A program made the position numbers and the translations under genes. Of a stretch of DNA of 64,000 bases, positions 51,201-58,300 are shown in pieces. The notes under the pieces are model-generated. The model was given only the letters and a program-made list of their open reading frames with translations, had not been told where the DNA came from and did not search any database. This DNA comes from Acidobacteriaceae bacterium UBA1307 (GTDB lineage: Bacteria; Acidobacteriota; Terriglobia; Terriglobales; Acidobacteriaceae), in assembly GCA_002307235.1 (NCBI GenBank), contig DBTV01000050.1:65557-129556 (forward strand). The letters run 5' to 3'. Every line of letters begins with the position of its first letter. Within the stretch, counting starts at the first letter, position 1.

Positions 51201-54200
51201 ATCGAACAGCGCAATATGCTCGGCCCAAAACCCTGCCCCATAGCTGCCACTCACCGAAAGATTCTCGAAGTGATGATGCCCATAGGTGTTCTCCGGCGGC
51301 GCAATCGCCACCATGCCCCACTGGTCGCTCGCCGCATGCGTCCGGTAAAACACCGCCGTCGCCGTCGTGCCCGACACCGAGCGGATGCGCACCGTCTCAA
51401 AGCTGTCTTCGTTGAAGCCCGTCACCGTGCCGCCGCTGCTTGTGCCATCCGTCCCGCTCTGTTGCCACTTCAATGTCAGCGCCGGATAATCCGCCGACAC
51501 GATCATCGGTGTCGTGTTGAAGCTCGTGTCCGTCACCCCCGCCACCGTCGTCGTCACGCCCGCCGGAATCCGGCACGATGAGGCCAGCGTCGCCGTCACC
51601 ACGCCAGAGGCCCGCGTAATCGAACTGATCGCGCAGCTCGTCGTGCCCGCAATCGTAATCGCCGCGCCCGCAGGCATATTCGCAATGCTCCCGCTCGCAA
51701 ACGTCGGCGTAAAACTCACCGGCGTATTCAGCGTGGTAATCGCCGTGCCCATCGCGCCATACGCTGCCGGAGCCTGAATCACCGCCGCCGCGCCGATTCC
51801 CTGAAACGACTGCGCACCACCGCCGCCCGCGCCCACAATCTCCGTGTTATCCGGCGGAACAAAGGTCGTGCCCAGCTTCAGCGTTCCCTGCAACTGCAAC
51901 TTCACAATCTTGCTCGTGCTGTTCGTCAGCACCGTGCCGTCCGAAAGATAGCAACCGCCCTGGCACGGCAACAACACCGTCGCGCTCGCTGCGGTCGATC
52001 CATTCGCCGCCGCCATCGCATTCACCAGCGCCGTCTTGATGTCCGTCGCCCCGTCGATCGTCGCGCCATACGCGCGAATATCAATCTGCGGCGACAAACT
52101 CGGCGTCACTGCGGGCAGCGCCAATGCGCCCGCCAGCGTCTGCGTCGTCGTCAGCGCAGTTGAGACGCCATTCAGATTTGACAGCCCCGCGCTCGCCGTC
52201 GCCGCACCCGTTCCACCCGAGGTCACCGGCACCGTCGCCATGCCGCCAATCGATGTGCCGTCGCCCGTGTAATACGCAATGTAGCCCGAACTCGACGAAC
52301 CCAGCGTCGTACCCGTCGTCGTATTCGTGCCACAGCCCGAGCCTGTATTCGTGATGTAACCCGAGCTGTCGATCTGCAGGCAGTTGTGTCCGCTCGAGGC
52401 CGACAGGCCAGGAAACTTGATCGCGCCCGTCCCCGCAAAACTCGCATACAGCGAACTGCTGCTGCCGCCATACACATTGAAGGCCGTGCCCGAGCCCGTC
52501 TCATAATTCACCCGCACCGCGCCCGCCGCCTTCGCCGCGTTAATGTACGTGTCACCCGAGTTCGTGCTCTGATACGCCTTGATGCTGTCCAGCCCGCCCA
52601 CCGCAGAATTCAGCGCCCAGTTATTGCTCGCGTCCTTCACCATGTACCACTGGCTCGCGCCCGTGTAGTCCTTGTAGATAAACGCTTCCTTCTGGTTCGC
52701 CGTCGAACCCGCCCACAAGGTCGCGTCAATCTCCGCATCCGCGCCGTTGCGCACCGTCGGCGAACTCACCAGCGTCGTCGCCCCATTCACCTTCAGCGTT
52801 CCGTTGAAGCTCGCATTGCCCGAGCCATCCACCGTCGCCACCGTCGTTTCACTCGTACCGCCCGAACCAAAAATCACGCCACCCGTGCCTGCACTGTTCG
52901 ATCCATTCAGCACCACCGCGCCCGTGCCCGCCGCGTTGATCACCGTCTGATTGTTCGTACTCGACTGCCCGTTGTTGTACTGCCCAATCGACAGTCGATA
53001 CACGCCGTTCAGCTCATCAAGAATCTGATAGAACTGCTCGCCCGCCGTCGCATCGCTCAGCCCCGTCGTCCACCGGTAGCCGTAGTCCGTCTGATAGCGG
53101 TTCAGCAATCCCCGCTCATTGCCGCTGCCAATACCCAGCCGAAAGTGGTTCGTCACCGTCGCATCCTGCTGGCTGCCGTACCAGTCGCCGTTCATCCCGT
53201 TAAAGCTGCGATGGAAGGTGTCGAGAAAACTGTTGCGCGTGCCGTTGTCCGTCAACGCGCCCGTAAACATCGTGCCGCCCGTCATCCAGTTGTTGTACGC
53301 GCTGCCCGCGTCGGCCACCACCTGGCTCGTCGAGTTCTCGTTGCGCAGTCCAACCATCGTGTTGTTCTTCGCGCTCGCGCCCAGGTGCAGCGCCGTCGCG
53401 CATCCCTCCACATCGCCGCCCGTAAACGTGTTTCCGTCGCCCGCCTGCAGGTTGATGCCGTACGTACCCGCAATCGGATTTCCGTTGCTCGTCGGGCACA
53501 CCACATGCAGCCGCACAAACGTGCTCGCGTTCAGCCAGTCGGTCGTCGCCGCATTCGTCACCTGATGCCCAATCGCGTTCACCGCCGTCTGAAATCCATT
53601 GAGGTTCACATCCGCAAATGTCCCGCCCGTGTAATTGCCCGTGCCATCCAGTGTCATGCCCGTCTGCGTCGCGTTACCCAGCAAATACAGACTCTCCAGA
53701 TTCATCTCCTGCGTGCGATAGGCCACCAACCCCTGCGCCGTGCTGCTCGTCGCCCCCGTCGTGTTGATCGTCACGTTGTCCAGATGGAATCCCATCGTGT
53801 TCGCCGCATACGTTGCATCGCCCACCTGTACAAAGGCGCCCGAGCCCATATACGCAAAGACCGTGCCGCCTGTCGTTCCGCCCGCCGCGCTCGTGCCACG
53901 CAAGGAGCAGCCGCGCAAGGTCACGTTCCGCACGCCCGCCGGAATGATGATCTGCTGCGCCGTTGTCATCGTTGCGCATGGCAGAAGCACCGTCGTATTC
54001 GCCGCAGAAATCGTCACGCTCGCAGCCATCGTCTGCGCGCCGGTAAAGTTCCGCGCGTCGCACGTGCCGCCAGAAATTGAACTCACTGCATTCACGCAGG
54101 CCTGCAACTTCGCGCCAAAGTCCGCGCCCGCAAACTGGTCCACCTCAAGCGCGCTCCCCGTCGAGCCCGTTCCCACCAGCGCCGCATAACTTCCGCCGCC

Positions 54201-56354
54201 CGGCAACGTGCCACCGCCGCCGCCTGCCAACTGCGTGCCGTGGCTCTGCGCGTTCACCGCATTCCACACCGTGTAGCCGCCCGTGCCCTCCTGCAGATTT
54301 CCGCCCGACACCATCACATTCGCGCCGCCAATCAGGTTCACCGGCGCCGCCGTGTTCCACGTGCCCGCCACGCTGATGCTCGCCGTCGTCGACGCCGTGC
54401 AGTTCGTTCCGCCCGAGTTCACCGTCACCGCGCCCATCGATCCATTGCTGTTCACCGCCGCCGTCGCCGTTGCCGAGCAACCTCCGCCAAAGCTCACCGG
54501 CAGCGTCGTTCCATACGGATCAAGTCCCAGCCCCGCCTCGGAGCCCGTCGTCACCGCCGTCACCGCGCCGCCCGCGCTCGTCACCGTAAAGTTCGGCGTC
54601 ACCGCGATCCACCGCGACGCCACCTCCGCACTCCGCACCGTCCAGTCCTTCTGCGCGCTCGTCAAATCCAACACCAACCCCGTCGGAGGCTCCGCCGTCG
54701 CTGAAGAATTGCTCGCCTCCACCGCCAGATCCTCAAGCACGTTCTTCGATCCCGCCGCCGCCGTGAATCCATGCGCGGCCTTGATCTTCACCTGCTCCCA
54801 GCGATTACCCTCGGCCGCGAGTCCCGTCGGCGTCGTGCTCAGCGCCGGCACCGCCACACCCGTCGCCACGCCCTCAATGTCGAGATTGCGAAACACACTC
54901 CACTTCGGCCACTGCGCCAGATACAGCCCGCAAGCGTGCGTCGAACGCGCGCCGCTATAACTCGCCGCCAGCGGATCGGTGCCCGTCGCCAGAATTCGCA
55001 CGTTCTCGATCGATGCCACCTTCAGCCCGTTGCCGCCCGCGCCCGTCGAGGCTGGCATCGCCACCGCGCAGTTGCCCACATACCAGCCCGCACCCGTCCC
55101 CGTCGTATTCGTCAGCCCGCTTCCGCCCGATGAAAAAATCGAATTGTTCTCGATCGCTCGGCTCATCGCACAGCTTCCCGCGCTCGCTCTTCCCGCCGCC
55201 GATGCGCACGATGCGTCCACGCTCACGTCCACATAGATCGTCAGATCGCGCACCGTCGTTCCACTCACAAACTGCGTGCTGTCGGTCGCCGAAGCCAGCA
55301 CGTCCTGGCCCGGAAAGCCCATCAACGCCGATACCGCCTTGCCCATTCCGCGCAGCGATTCGCCTCTCCACGTCAGCGTCTGTGTCTTGCACGTTCCCTG
55401 CGGCAGGGTCAGTCCCACACCATGCGCGAAGGCGTAATTCAGCGCCGTCTGCAACGCACTCGTGTCGTCCGTTGCGCCATCGCAAACCGCGCCAAATTCC
55501 TTCACGCTGCGCTCATGCGGTTGCGCGCCCGCAATGCGAAAATCCTCCACCCGCACGCCATTCGCATTCGTGAAGGTGTCCGTGCCCGTGTAGCTCGGCG
55601 GAATCAGCACCGCGCCCGTCGTGCCCGCCGCCGTCACCGCCGACTGCAACGTCGTCACCGCGCTCACATTCGTCGGCGACACCACGCCGTTCACCGCCGG
55701 CGTCGTCAACGCACCCGTCATGTTGCCGCCCGCAATCGGCACCGCCTTCGCCACCGCGGTATCGACGTAGTGCTTGTCCGAAGCCTCCATCGGCTGCGTC
55801 GGATCCTCGCTTAAATACAGCGGCCCCGTCAGCGTGCCTCCCGTCTTCGACAACCCTCCACCCGTCAACCCCGCCACCACCTTGTCGACGTAGCTCTTCG
55901 TCACCGCCTGCACCGCCTGCGCCGCCGGCATCACCTGTGCGCGAATCGCGCTGATCGCCGCCTGCGCCGCCGATGGAACCACCCAATACTCGGTGCTCGT
56001 CGTCCCATCACTCATCGTGAAGATCGCCGTATAAAACAGCCCCGACGGCGTCGCATCCGCATTCGGCGCCAGGTTCAAGCTCACGTATCCATCCGAACCA
56101 ATCGTCGCCGTCGTGTGTCCGGCCACCACCGCCAGCCCGTCGGCGGTCGTAAACGCGGGCCAGCTCACATAGAGCGTGCCCGAACCCACTGCGCCGTTGG
56201 CCAGATACACCGTGCCCTGCACCGTCGTCGTCGTCACCGCCGCCGCCATGCACGTCATCGACGCCAGAAGCGCCCACAGCGCCAGGACCGCCACCCACAC
56301 GATCCTCCCTCTTTCTCCGACTCCGTGCCCTGCCTCTGTCTTCGTGAGCTTCAT
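48270..56354 (-). CDS. Giant secreted beta-helix / glycine-rich fibre-like protein
   Basis: 2,694 aa when started at MKLTKTEAGHGVG (56354); the longer frame crosses hairpin T1. The N-terminus is a signal peptide (GRIVWVAVLALWALLASMTC, MAAA), unusual for a phage fibre. Three pectate-lyase-like beta-helix units can be recognised by their D/R-x-GA...DG-x-TD openings: VKEFGAVCDGATDDTSALQT (about 275), FAGADFGAKLQACVNAVS (about 740), IDIRAYGATIDGATDIKTAL (about 1,450). Between them are Gly/Thr-rich repeats. Phage-tail-fibre features occur near the N-terminus (GGTLTGPLYLSEDPTQPMEA, SDKHYVDTAV) and the C-terminal ~240 aa is a glycine-rich domain (VIGGGAGGGSGA, CYGGGGGAGAATARITIP) as in tail-tip adhesins. 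Probably a polysaccharide-binding or -cleaving surface/tail fibre. Its position between small and large terminase is odd. Confidence 0.8.
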   Translation of the reverse strand: MKLTKTEAGHGVGERGRIVWVAVLALWALLASMTCMAAAVTTTTVQGTVYLANGAVGSGTLYVSWPAFTTADGLAVVAGHTTATIGSDGYVSLNLAPNADATPSGLFYTAIFTMSDGTTSTEYWVVPSAAQAAISAIRAQVMPAAQAVQAVTKSYVDKVVAGLTGGGLSKTGGTLTGPLYLSEDPTQPMEASDKHYVDTAVAKAVPIAGGNMTGALTTPAVNGVVSPTNVSAVTTLQSAVTAAGTTGAVLIPPSYTGTDTFTNANGVRVEDFRIAGAQPHERSVKEFGAVCDGATDDTSALQTALNYAFAHGVGLTLPQGTCKTQTLTWRGESLRGMGKAVSALMGFPGQDVLASATDSTQFVSGTTVRDLTIYVDVSVDASCASAAGRASAGSCAMSRAIENNSIFSSGGSGLTNTTGTGAGWYVGNCAVAMPASTGAGGNGLKVASIENVRILATGTDPLAASYSGARSTHACGLYLAQWPKWSVFRNLDIEGVATGVAVPALSTTPTGLAAEGNRWEQVKIKAAHGFTAAAGSKNVLEDLAVEASNSSATAEPPTGLVLDLTSAQKDWTVRSAEVASRWIAVTPNFTVTSAGGAVTAVTTGSEAGLGLDPYGTTLPVSFGGGCSATATAAVNSNGSMGAVTVNSGGTNCTASTTASISVAGTWNTAAPVNLIGGANVMVSGGNLQEGTGGYTVWNAVNAQSHGTQLAGGGGGTLPGGGSYAALVGTGSTGSALEVDQFAGADFGAKLQACVNAVSSISGGTCDARNFTGAQTMAASVTISAANTTVLLPCATMTTAQQIIIPAGVRNVTLRGCSLRGTSAAGGTTGGTVFAYMGSGAFVQVGDATYAANTMGFHLDNVTINTTGATSSTAQGLVAYRTQEMNLESLYLLGNATQTGMTLDGTGNYTGGTFADVNLNGFQTAVNAIGHQVTNAATTDWLNASTFVRLHVVCPTSNGNPIAGTYGINLQAGDGNTFTGGDVEGCATALHLGASAKNNTMVGLRNENSTSQVVADAGSAYNNWMTGGTMFTGALTDNGTRNSFLDTFHRSFNGMNGDWYGSQQDATVTNHFRLGIGSGNERGLLNRYQTDYGYRWTTGLSDATAGEQFYQILDELNGVYRLSIGQYNNGQSSTNNQTVINAAGTGAVVLNGSNSAGTGGVIFGSGGTSETTVATVDGSGNASFNGTLKVNGATTLVSSPTVRNGADAEIDATLWAGSTANQKEAFIYKDYTGASQWYMVKDASNNWALNSAVGGLDSIKAYQSTNSGDTYINAAKAAGAVRVNYETGSGTAFNVYGGSSSSLYASFAGTGAIKFPGLSASSGHNCLQIDSSGYITNTGSGCGTNTTTGTTLGSSSSGYIAYYTGDGTSIGGMATVPVTSGGTGAATASAGLSNLNGVSTALTTTQTLAGALALPAVTPSLSPQIDIRAYGATIDGATDIKTALVNAMAAANGSTAASATVLLPCQGGCYLSDGTVLTNSTSKIVKLQLQGTLKLGTTFVPPDNTEIVGAGGGGAQSFQGIGAAAVIQAPAAYGAMGTAITTLNTPVSFTPTFASGSIANMPAGAAITIAGTTSCAISSITRASGVVTATLASSCRIPAGVTTTVAGVTDTSFNTTPMIVSADYPALTLKWQQSGTDGTSSGGTVTGFNEDSFETVRIRSVSGTTATAVFYRTHAASDQWGMVAIAPPENTYGHHHFENLSVSGSYGAGFWAEHIALFDLSNVGISAMAYPASVPVELDSAWWFTMTNVSLLPKLLHGCGASCGTSSYPYGLHCSNVGTYINPSGDGGCGLGSITGESTIGGGVKFDSNGLGIAMGGPTLANVVIEQPVASAVMIDPRYGWLELPVVLDNVFLQDNFWSYPNSYVGYTDVAGAGFGGAVDLRNFSGAETATIANSYYSGRILLNGIDGRYTPVFPTGRSVPVGAIDDGKVRIEEIDGIGAGMGPSLVPVATQSIVTDPGSWTCTNCTLTTGVEAPDGTATAATLTPNSTGYGYITGIGGYTGTTTAGDWFIAGAWVRGYAGFQLWSYGASDGFAGVQANTSCALGAGRCADANAFMPQVTGQWWHPVVMLAKLAAGTNSSHNVNLVLNNATSYGNAGSLWMPFLIRIPASAGMTTDEVERMRQQLLHGVVPPGLPAGGGVLAMHANHKLYWGADTDLYRSAARVVKTDGAFDAVNGYLCNGSYGSSGQVLTSTGSGCRWSTLSSASSAVANASVATTGTALTTTEDASGNVTISLASASANTVLAGPVTGTGTPSFRSLTLADLPAVSESAITNLVSDLAAKQSVLTNPVTGAGSGATVGHLAVMGNVSGTAIVDGGAVPTLASLGGVASTTTVNGHVLSSNVTVSAADLAVGALPSGTTAVTQTAGDSSTKVATDAFVASAVAAGVYDFTTSSSPSGLGCSGSGGSYSCTAFPTGNHMCTLFVIGGGAGGGSGAVCSSTSTCYGGGGGAGAATARITIPCSMLGSGTTATVSVVVGAGGAGGTAQSTASSSGSAGGAGNCSSVVGASGYMKVYPCNSGGSALGGAGGTTTSGTAGSATYPTMTVGCPGAAGGSGVGAAANCYAVVNGGPGGGAGGAGLVSGTTAAGGAQSLANASPAWLLGPASGTYSNIAGGAAGGGSGTTPATAVATAVTNGYFLSAIGGTGGGSNCTAAGGAGGAGMSPGAGGAGGGAACNGYSSGAGGKGGDGFVRIVIQ

Positions 56355-56439
56355 CCGTCTCTCTTCCTTCTCGCGCGCTTGCCCCGCGCCGCGCTCGTCG
56401 TAATCGTCTCTACATCCCGCCAAACTCTCCGCCGCACAC

Positions 56440-56481
56440 AAAAAAATGCGCGGAACCCGCTTCCCATGCGGGTTTCCGCGC
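56440..56481 (-). terminator. Phage hairpin T1 with U-tract and GTG tail
   Basis: GCGCGGAAACCCGC / GCGGGTTCCGCGC, 13-bp stem with one bulge, then T and seven T followed by GTG on the minus strand. It lies between the small-terminase-like gene and the giant fibre-like gene. Confidence 0.88.
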
Positions 56482-56529
56482 CCATTTCTTTTTCACAGCA
56501 CTTCATCTTTCGCTCAGGAGCCCGCCCCT

Positions 56530-56922
56530 TCAACCCTCTCCGGTTTGCTTCCGCGCTGCCTCGCTCCCCCACTCCGCTTCCCTGCCCAGCGGCAACGCCG
56601 TGCTGCGCTTTCTCTTCTTCGCCTCCGGCTTTTCGCCCGCCTTTTGCGCCGCCAGCTCCACCATCATCTTCGTGCTGCGCATATCTCCTGACACCGACTG
56701 CTCCCGCAACGAAGCCGCAATCCGCCTTCCGTTCTTCTGCAACTCCTCGCCCAGAGCCTTGCGCAATTGCTCAAAGCCGTCCTCCACCACGCGATCGGTC
56801 GTCGGCTTCTTCGCGCCTCGTTTTGCCTTGCCTCCGGGCGCTGTCTTCTTTGCCGAAATCGCTGCCTTCGTCGTTTTTCCGCTCGCTTCCGCTCGTTTCT
56901 TTTGCTGCACTGTTTCGGCCAT
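56530..56922 (-). CDS. Small basic protein, possible terminase small subunit
   Basis: A 130-aa protein from MAETVQQKKRAEASGKTTKA. The first ~45 residues are Lys/Ala-rich and disordered, with SAKKTAPGGKAKRGAKKPT resembling a nucleic-acid-binding tail. The middle helical unit GFEQLRKALGEELQKNGRRI, then SGDMRSTKMMVELAAQKAGE, is reminiscent of the C-terminal helix pair in small terminase/DUF5681-type proteins, which often read GD(V/M)RA-x-K-x-LLELA. It is the first gene of the phage module, in the position of a small terminase. Assignment is an inference. Start chosen because the longer frame runs through hairpin T6. Confidence 0.5.
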   Translation of the reverse strand: MAETVQQKKRAEASGKTTKAAISAKKTAPGGKAKRGAKKPTTDRVVEDGFEQLRKALGEELQKNGRRIAASLREQSVSGDMRSTKMMVELAAQKAGEKPEAKKRKRSTALPLGREAEWGSEAARKQTGEG

Positions 56923-56994
56923 CTGTCCGCCTGTCCGGCCATCCACGCTCGAGCCGCCGATCCGCGTCCGCGCCCCGCGCGAAGAAGACCCGCA

Positions 56995-57027
56995 CAAAAA
57001 ATGAGGGAAGGCTCCTCGCCTCCCCTT
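56995..57027 (-). terminator. Phage hairpin T6 with U-tract and GTG tail
   Basis: GGGGAGGC / GCCTTCCC stem (one mismatch) then a T-run and GTG on the minus strand. No minus-strand gene ends before it within 1.2 kb, so it is not a simple terminator of an upstream gene; it resembles T1-T5, which all precede phage genes. Confidence 0.5.
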
Positions 57028-57112
57028 GGCTTCCACTTCTTTTCGACTTCGCTTGGAATGTCTCCCAGCCTAGCGCATTCTCCCGAAATTCTCTGCAAAC
57101 ATCCTGCCGCCG

Positions 57113-57118
57113 TATACT
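57113..57118 (+). promoter_or_regulatory. -10 box of the 40-aa ORF (leaderless arrangement)
   Basis: TATACT on the plus strand exactly 6 nt before ATG at 57125, the same spacing as purE and ribH. Confidence 0.45.
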
Positions 57119-57124
57119 GTCGCC

Positions 57125-57247
57125 ATGTGGATCATCGCCCTCGTCGCCCTCTTCCTCCTCGTCGGCTCTCTCTACGCCGACTGGCGCTGGCGCCGCTGGA
57201 TGGCCGCTCGCCGCCAAGACCGGAACCAGGAAAGCCGTGAACAGTAA
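57125..57247 (+). CDS. 40-aa single-pass membrane protein
   Basis: MWIIALVALFLLVGSLYADW forms one transmembrane helix, followed by a strongly basic tail (RWRRWMAARRQDRNQESREQ). It is too short for routine gene calls. No Shine-Dalgarno sequence is present, but TATACT lies 6 nt upstream, so the mRNA would start at the ATG. It is divergent from the phage module and 279 nt before the DsbA-like gene. I do not recognise a family; it could be a real host micro-protein. Confidence 0.4.
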   Translation: MWIIALVALFLLVGSLYADWRWRRWMAARRQDRNQESREQ

Positions 57248-57320
57248 GCAGCAGACAGGGAGCAGTAGACAGGGAGAAGCGAACAGTCCATTCACTGCTC
57301 ACCGTCCACTCCCCAGCTCT
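57238..57320. repeat. Array of ACAGGGAGCAG-type words
   Basis: GTGAACAGTAAGCAGCAGAC, AGGGAGCAGTAGACAGGGAG and further similar words, then a complement-like CATTCACTGCTCACCGTCC. It overlaps the end of the 40-aa ORF. Confidence 0.55.
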
Positions 57321-57400
57321 GTCATCTTGAGCGAACGGGGCCCCAGGCGTTTTCTTCAGCCCGGGGGTGGTGAGTCGAAAGATCCGTGGTTGCCCTTTCA
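57321..57400 (+). repeat. Dispersed repeat family R1, copy c
   Basis: GTCATCTTGAGCGAACGGGG then CCCCAGGCGTTTTCTTCAG, then TGAGTCGAAAGATCCGTGGT. The nearest relative is copy b at 48179. Confidence 0.8.
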
Positions 57401-57411
57401 CGTTTCCCCGC

Positions 57412-57492
57412 TCTCTCGTCCCTAGTAGTCCCTACGTCCCTAGCACCTAGCCCCACGTCCCCGCCTTTCCTGTTCCCTCACCCCGCTCCTGT
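57412..57492. repeat. TCCCTAG/TCCCTACG array
   Basis: CGTCCCTAGTAGTCCCTACG, TCCCTAGCACCTAGCCCC and following words before the DsbA-like gene. Part of the array family. Confidence 0.65.
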
Positions 57493-57526
57493 CGTTACAA
57501 TAAAAAAAGGGAGCCGTCCAACCGCT

Positions 57527-58195
57527 ATGTTCGAGACCTTCGTTCTACGCACTCGTTTGATCCGCGCAGGCCTGTTGCCCGCACTGGCTTCAGCCGCTTT
57601 GTTCGTCGCCGCCGCCGTGGCCCAGGCCCAGTTTGGCGCGCCGGCCACCACTCAGGTGCATGACGCCTCGGCCCTGCGTCCGCCCGTCGGCGCGCGCGTC
57701 GCCCTCGTCGAGTTCGCCGACATGCAGTGCCCCGATTGCGCCAACGCCTACCCGCTCATGCGCGAGGCCGAGGCCAAGTACCACATTCCCCTCGTCTATC
57801 ACGACTTTCCGCTGCCCATGCACAACTGGAGCTTCCAGGCCGCCGTCAATGCACGCTGGTTCGGCCTCAAGAACAAGAAACTCCAGGACGACTACCGCAG
57901 CTACATCTTCTCGAATCAGCGCGCCATTGAGACCCCGGCGGCCCTGACCCAGTTCACGCAAAAATTTGCGCAGTCGCACGGCCTCAGCTTTCCCTTCGCC
58001 GTCGATCCGCAGGGCCACCTCGCCGCCGCCGTCAAAGCAGACTTCGCCCTCGGGCAGCGCATCGGCATCGAGCACACCCCCACCATCTGGGTCGTCACCT
58101 CCGGCGCCAAAACCGCGCCCTTCATCGAGGTCCTCGACCGCAGCCGTCTCTTCCAAATGCTCGATCAGGCCATCGCCAGCACCCGCGGCCGCTAA
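57527..58195 (+). CDS. DsbA-like thioredoxin-fold protein (CPDC)
   Basis: A 222-aa exported protein. The signal peptide ends near VAQAQ (about residue 35). The thioredoxin domain begins VALVEFADMQCPDCANAYP with the redox pair C68-P-D-C71; the helical insert (FQAAVNARWFGLKNKKLQDD) and the cis-proline loop GIEHTPTIWV near the end agree with DsbA/DsbG-like proteins. It likely introduces or reshuffles disulfides in the periplasm. No DsbB is adjacent. The AAGGGAG ribosome-binding site is ~13 nt from ATG, longer than usual; TACAAT near 57496 may be the promoter. Confidence 0.85.
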   Translation: MFETFVLRTRLIRAGLLPALASAALFVAAAVAQAQFGAPATTQVHDASALRPPVGARVALVEFADMQCPDCANAYPLMREAEAKYHIPLVYHDFPLPMHNWSFQAAVNARWFGLKNKKLQDDYRSYIFSNQRAIETPAALTQFTQKFAQSHGLSFPFAVDPQGHLAAAVKADFALGQRIGIEHTPTIWVVTSGAKTAPFIEVLDRSRLFQMLDQAIASTRGR

Positions 58196-58218
58196 ACCAT
58201 CTTCAGCACCAACAAAAC

Positions 58219-58250
58219 AAGGGCGGCATCCCTCGCGGATGCCGCCCTTT
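58219..58250. terminator. Terminator between convergent genes
   Basis: AAGGGCGGCATCC / GGATGCCGCCCTT, 13-bp perfect stem followed by T's, between the DsbA-like gene and the convergent radical SAM gene. An A-rich left flank makes a minus-strand effect possible. Confidence 0.88.
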
Positions 58251-58254
58251 CTGT

Positions 58255-58300
58255 CTGTTCCCTTGCTCCCAGTCCCTGGTCCCTTAGTCCCTGCGTCCGT
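58255..58300. repeat. TCCCTGG/TCCCTTAG array
   Basis: GTTCCCTTGCTCCCAGTCCC, TGGTCCCTTAGTCCCTGCG. It runs into the 3' end of the radical SAM gene, so part of it is translated. Confidence 0.6.

Larger units (their letters stand above)
35796..56922 (-). mobile_element. Prophage-like structural (packaging/head/tail) module
   Basis: A 21-kb run of minus-strand genes that includes terminase, portal, prohead protease, scaffold-like, HK97-type capsid, connector, tail-tube-like and hub-like proteins, inserted between purE and host genes at 57 kb. Integrase, repressor, replication, tape-measure and endolysin genes are not visible, and I find no flanking direct repeats. The ORFs look intact, so it may be a domesticated particle locus, a satellite or a reduced prophage. 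A HipA-like/DUF3037 pair sits inside the packaging block. Confidence 0.8.

Noticed and set aside
52386..54080. 564-aa Arg/His-rich plus-strand ORF
   Set aside because: Shadow of the giant beta-helix gene; the composition results from its repeated Gly/Thr/Ala codons read in reverse.
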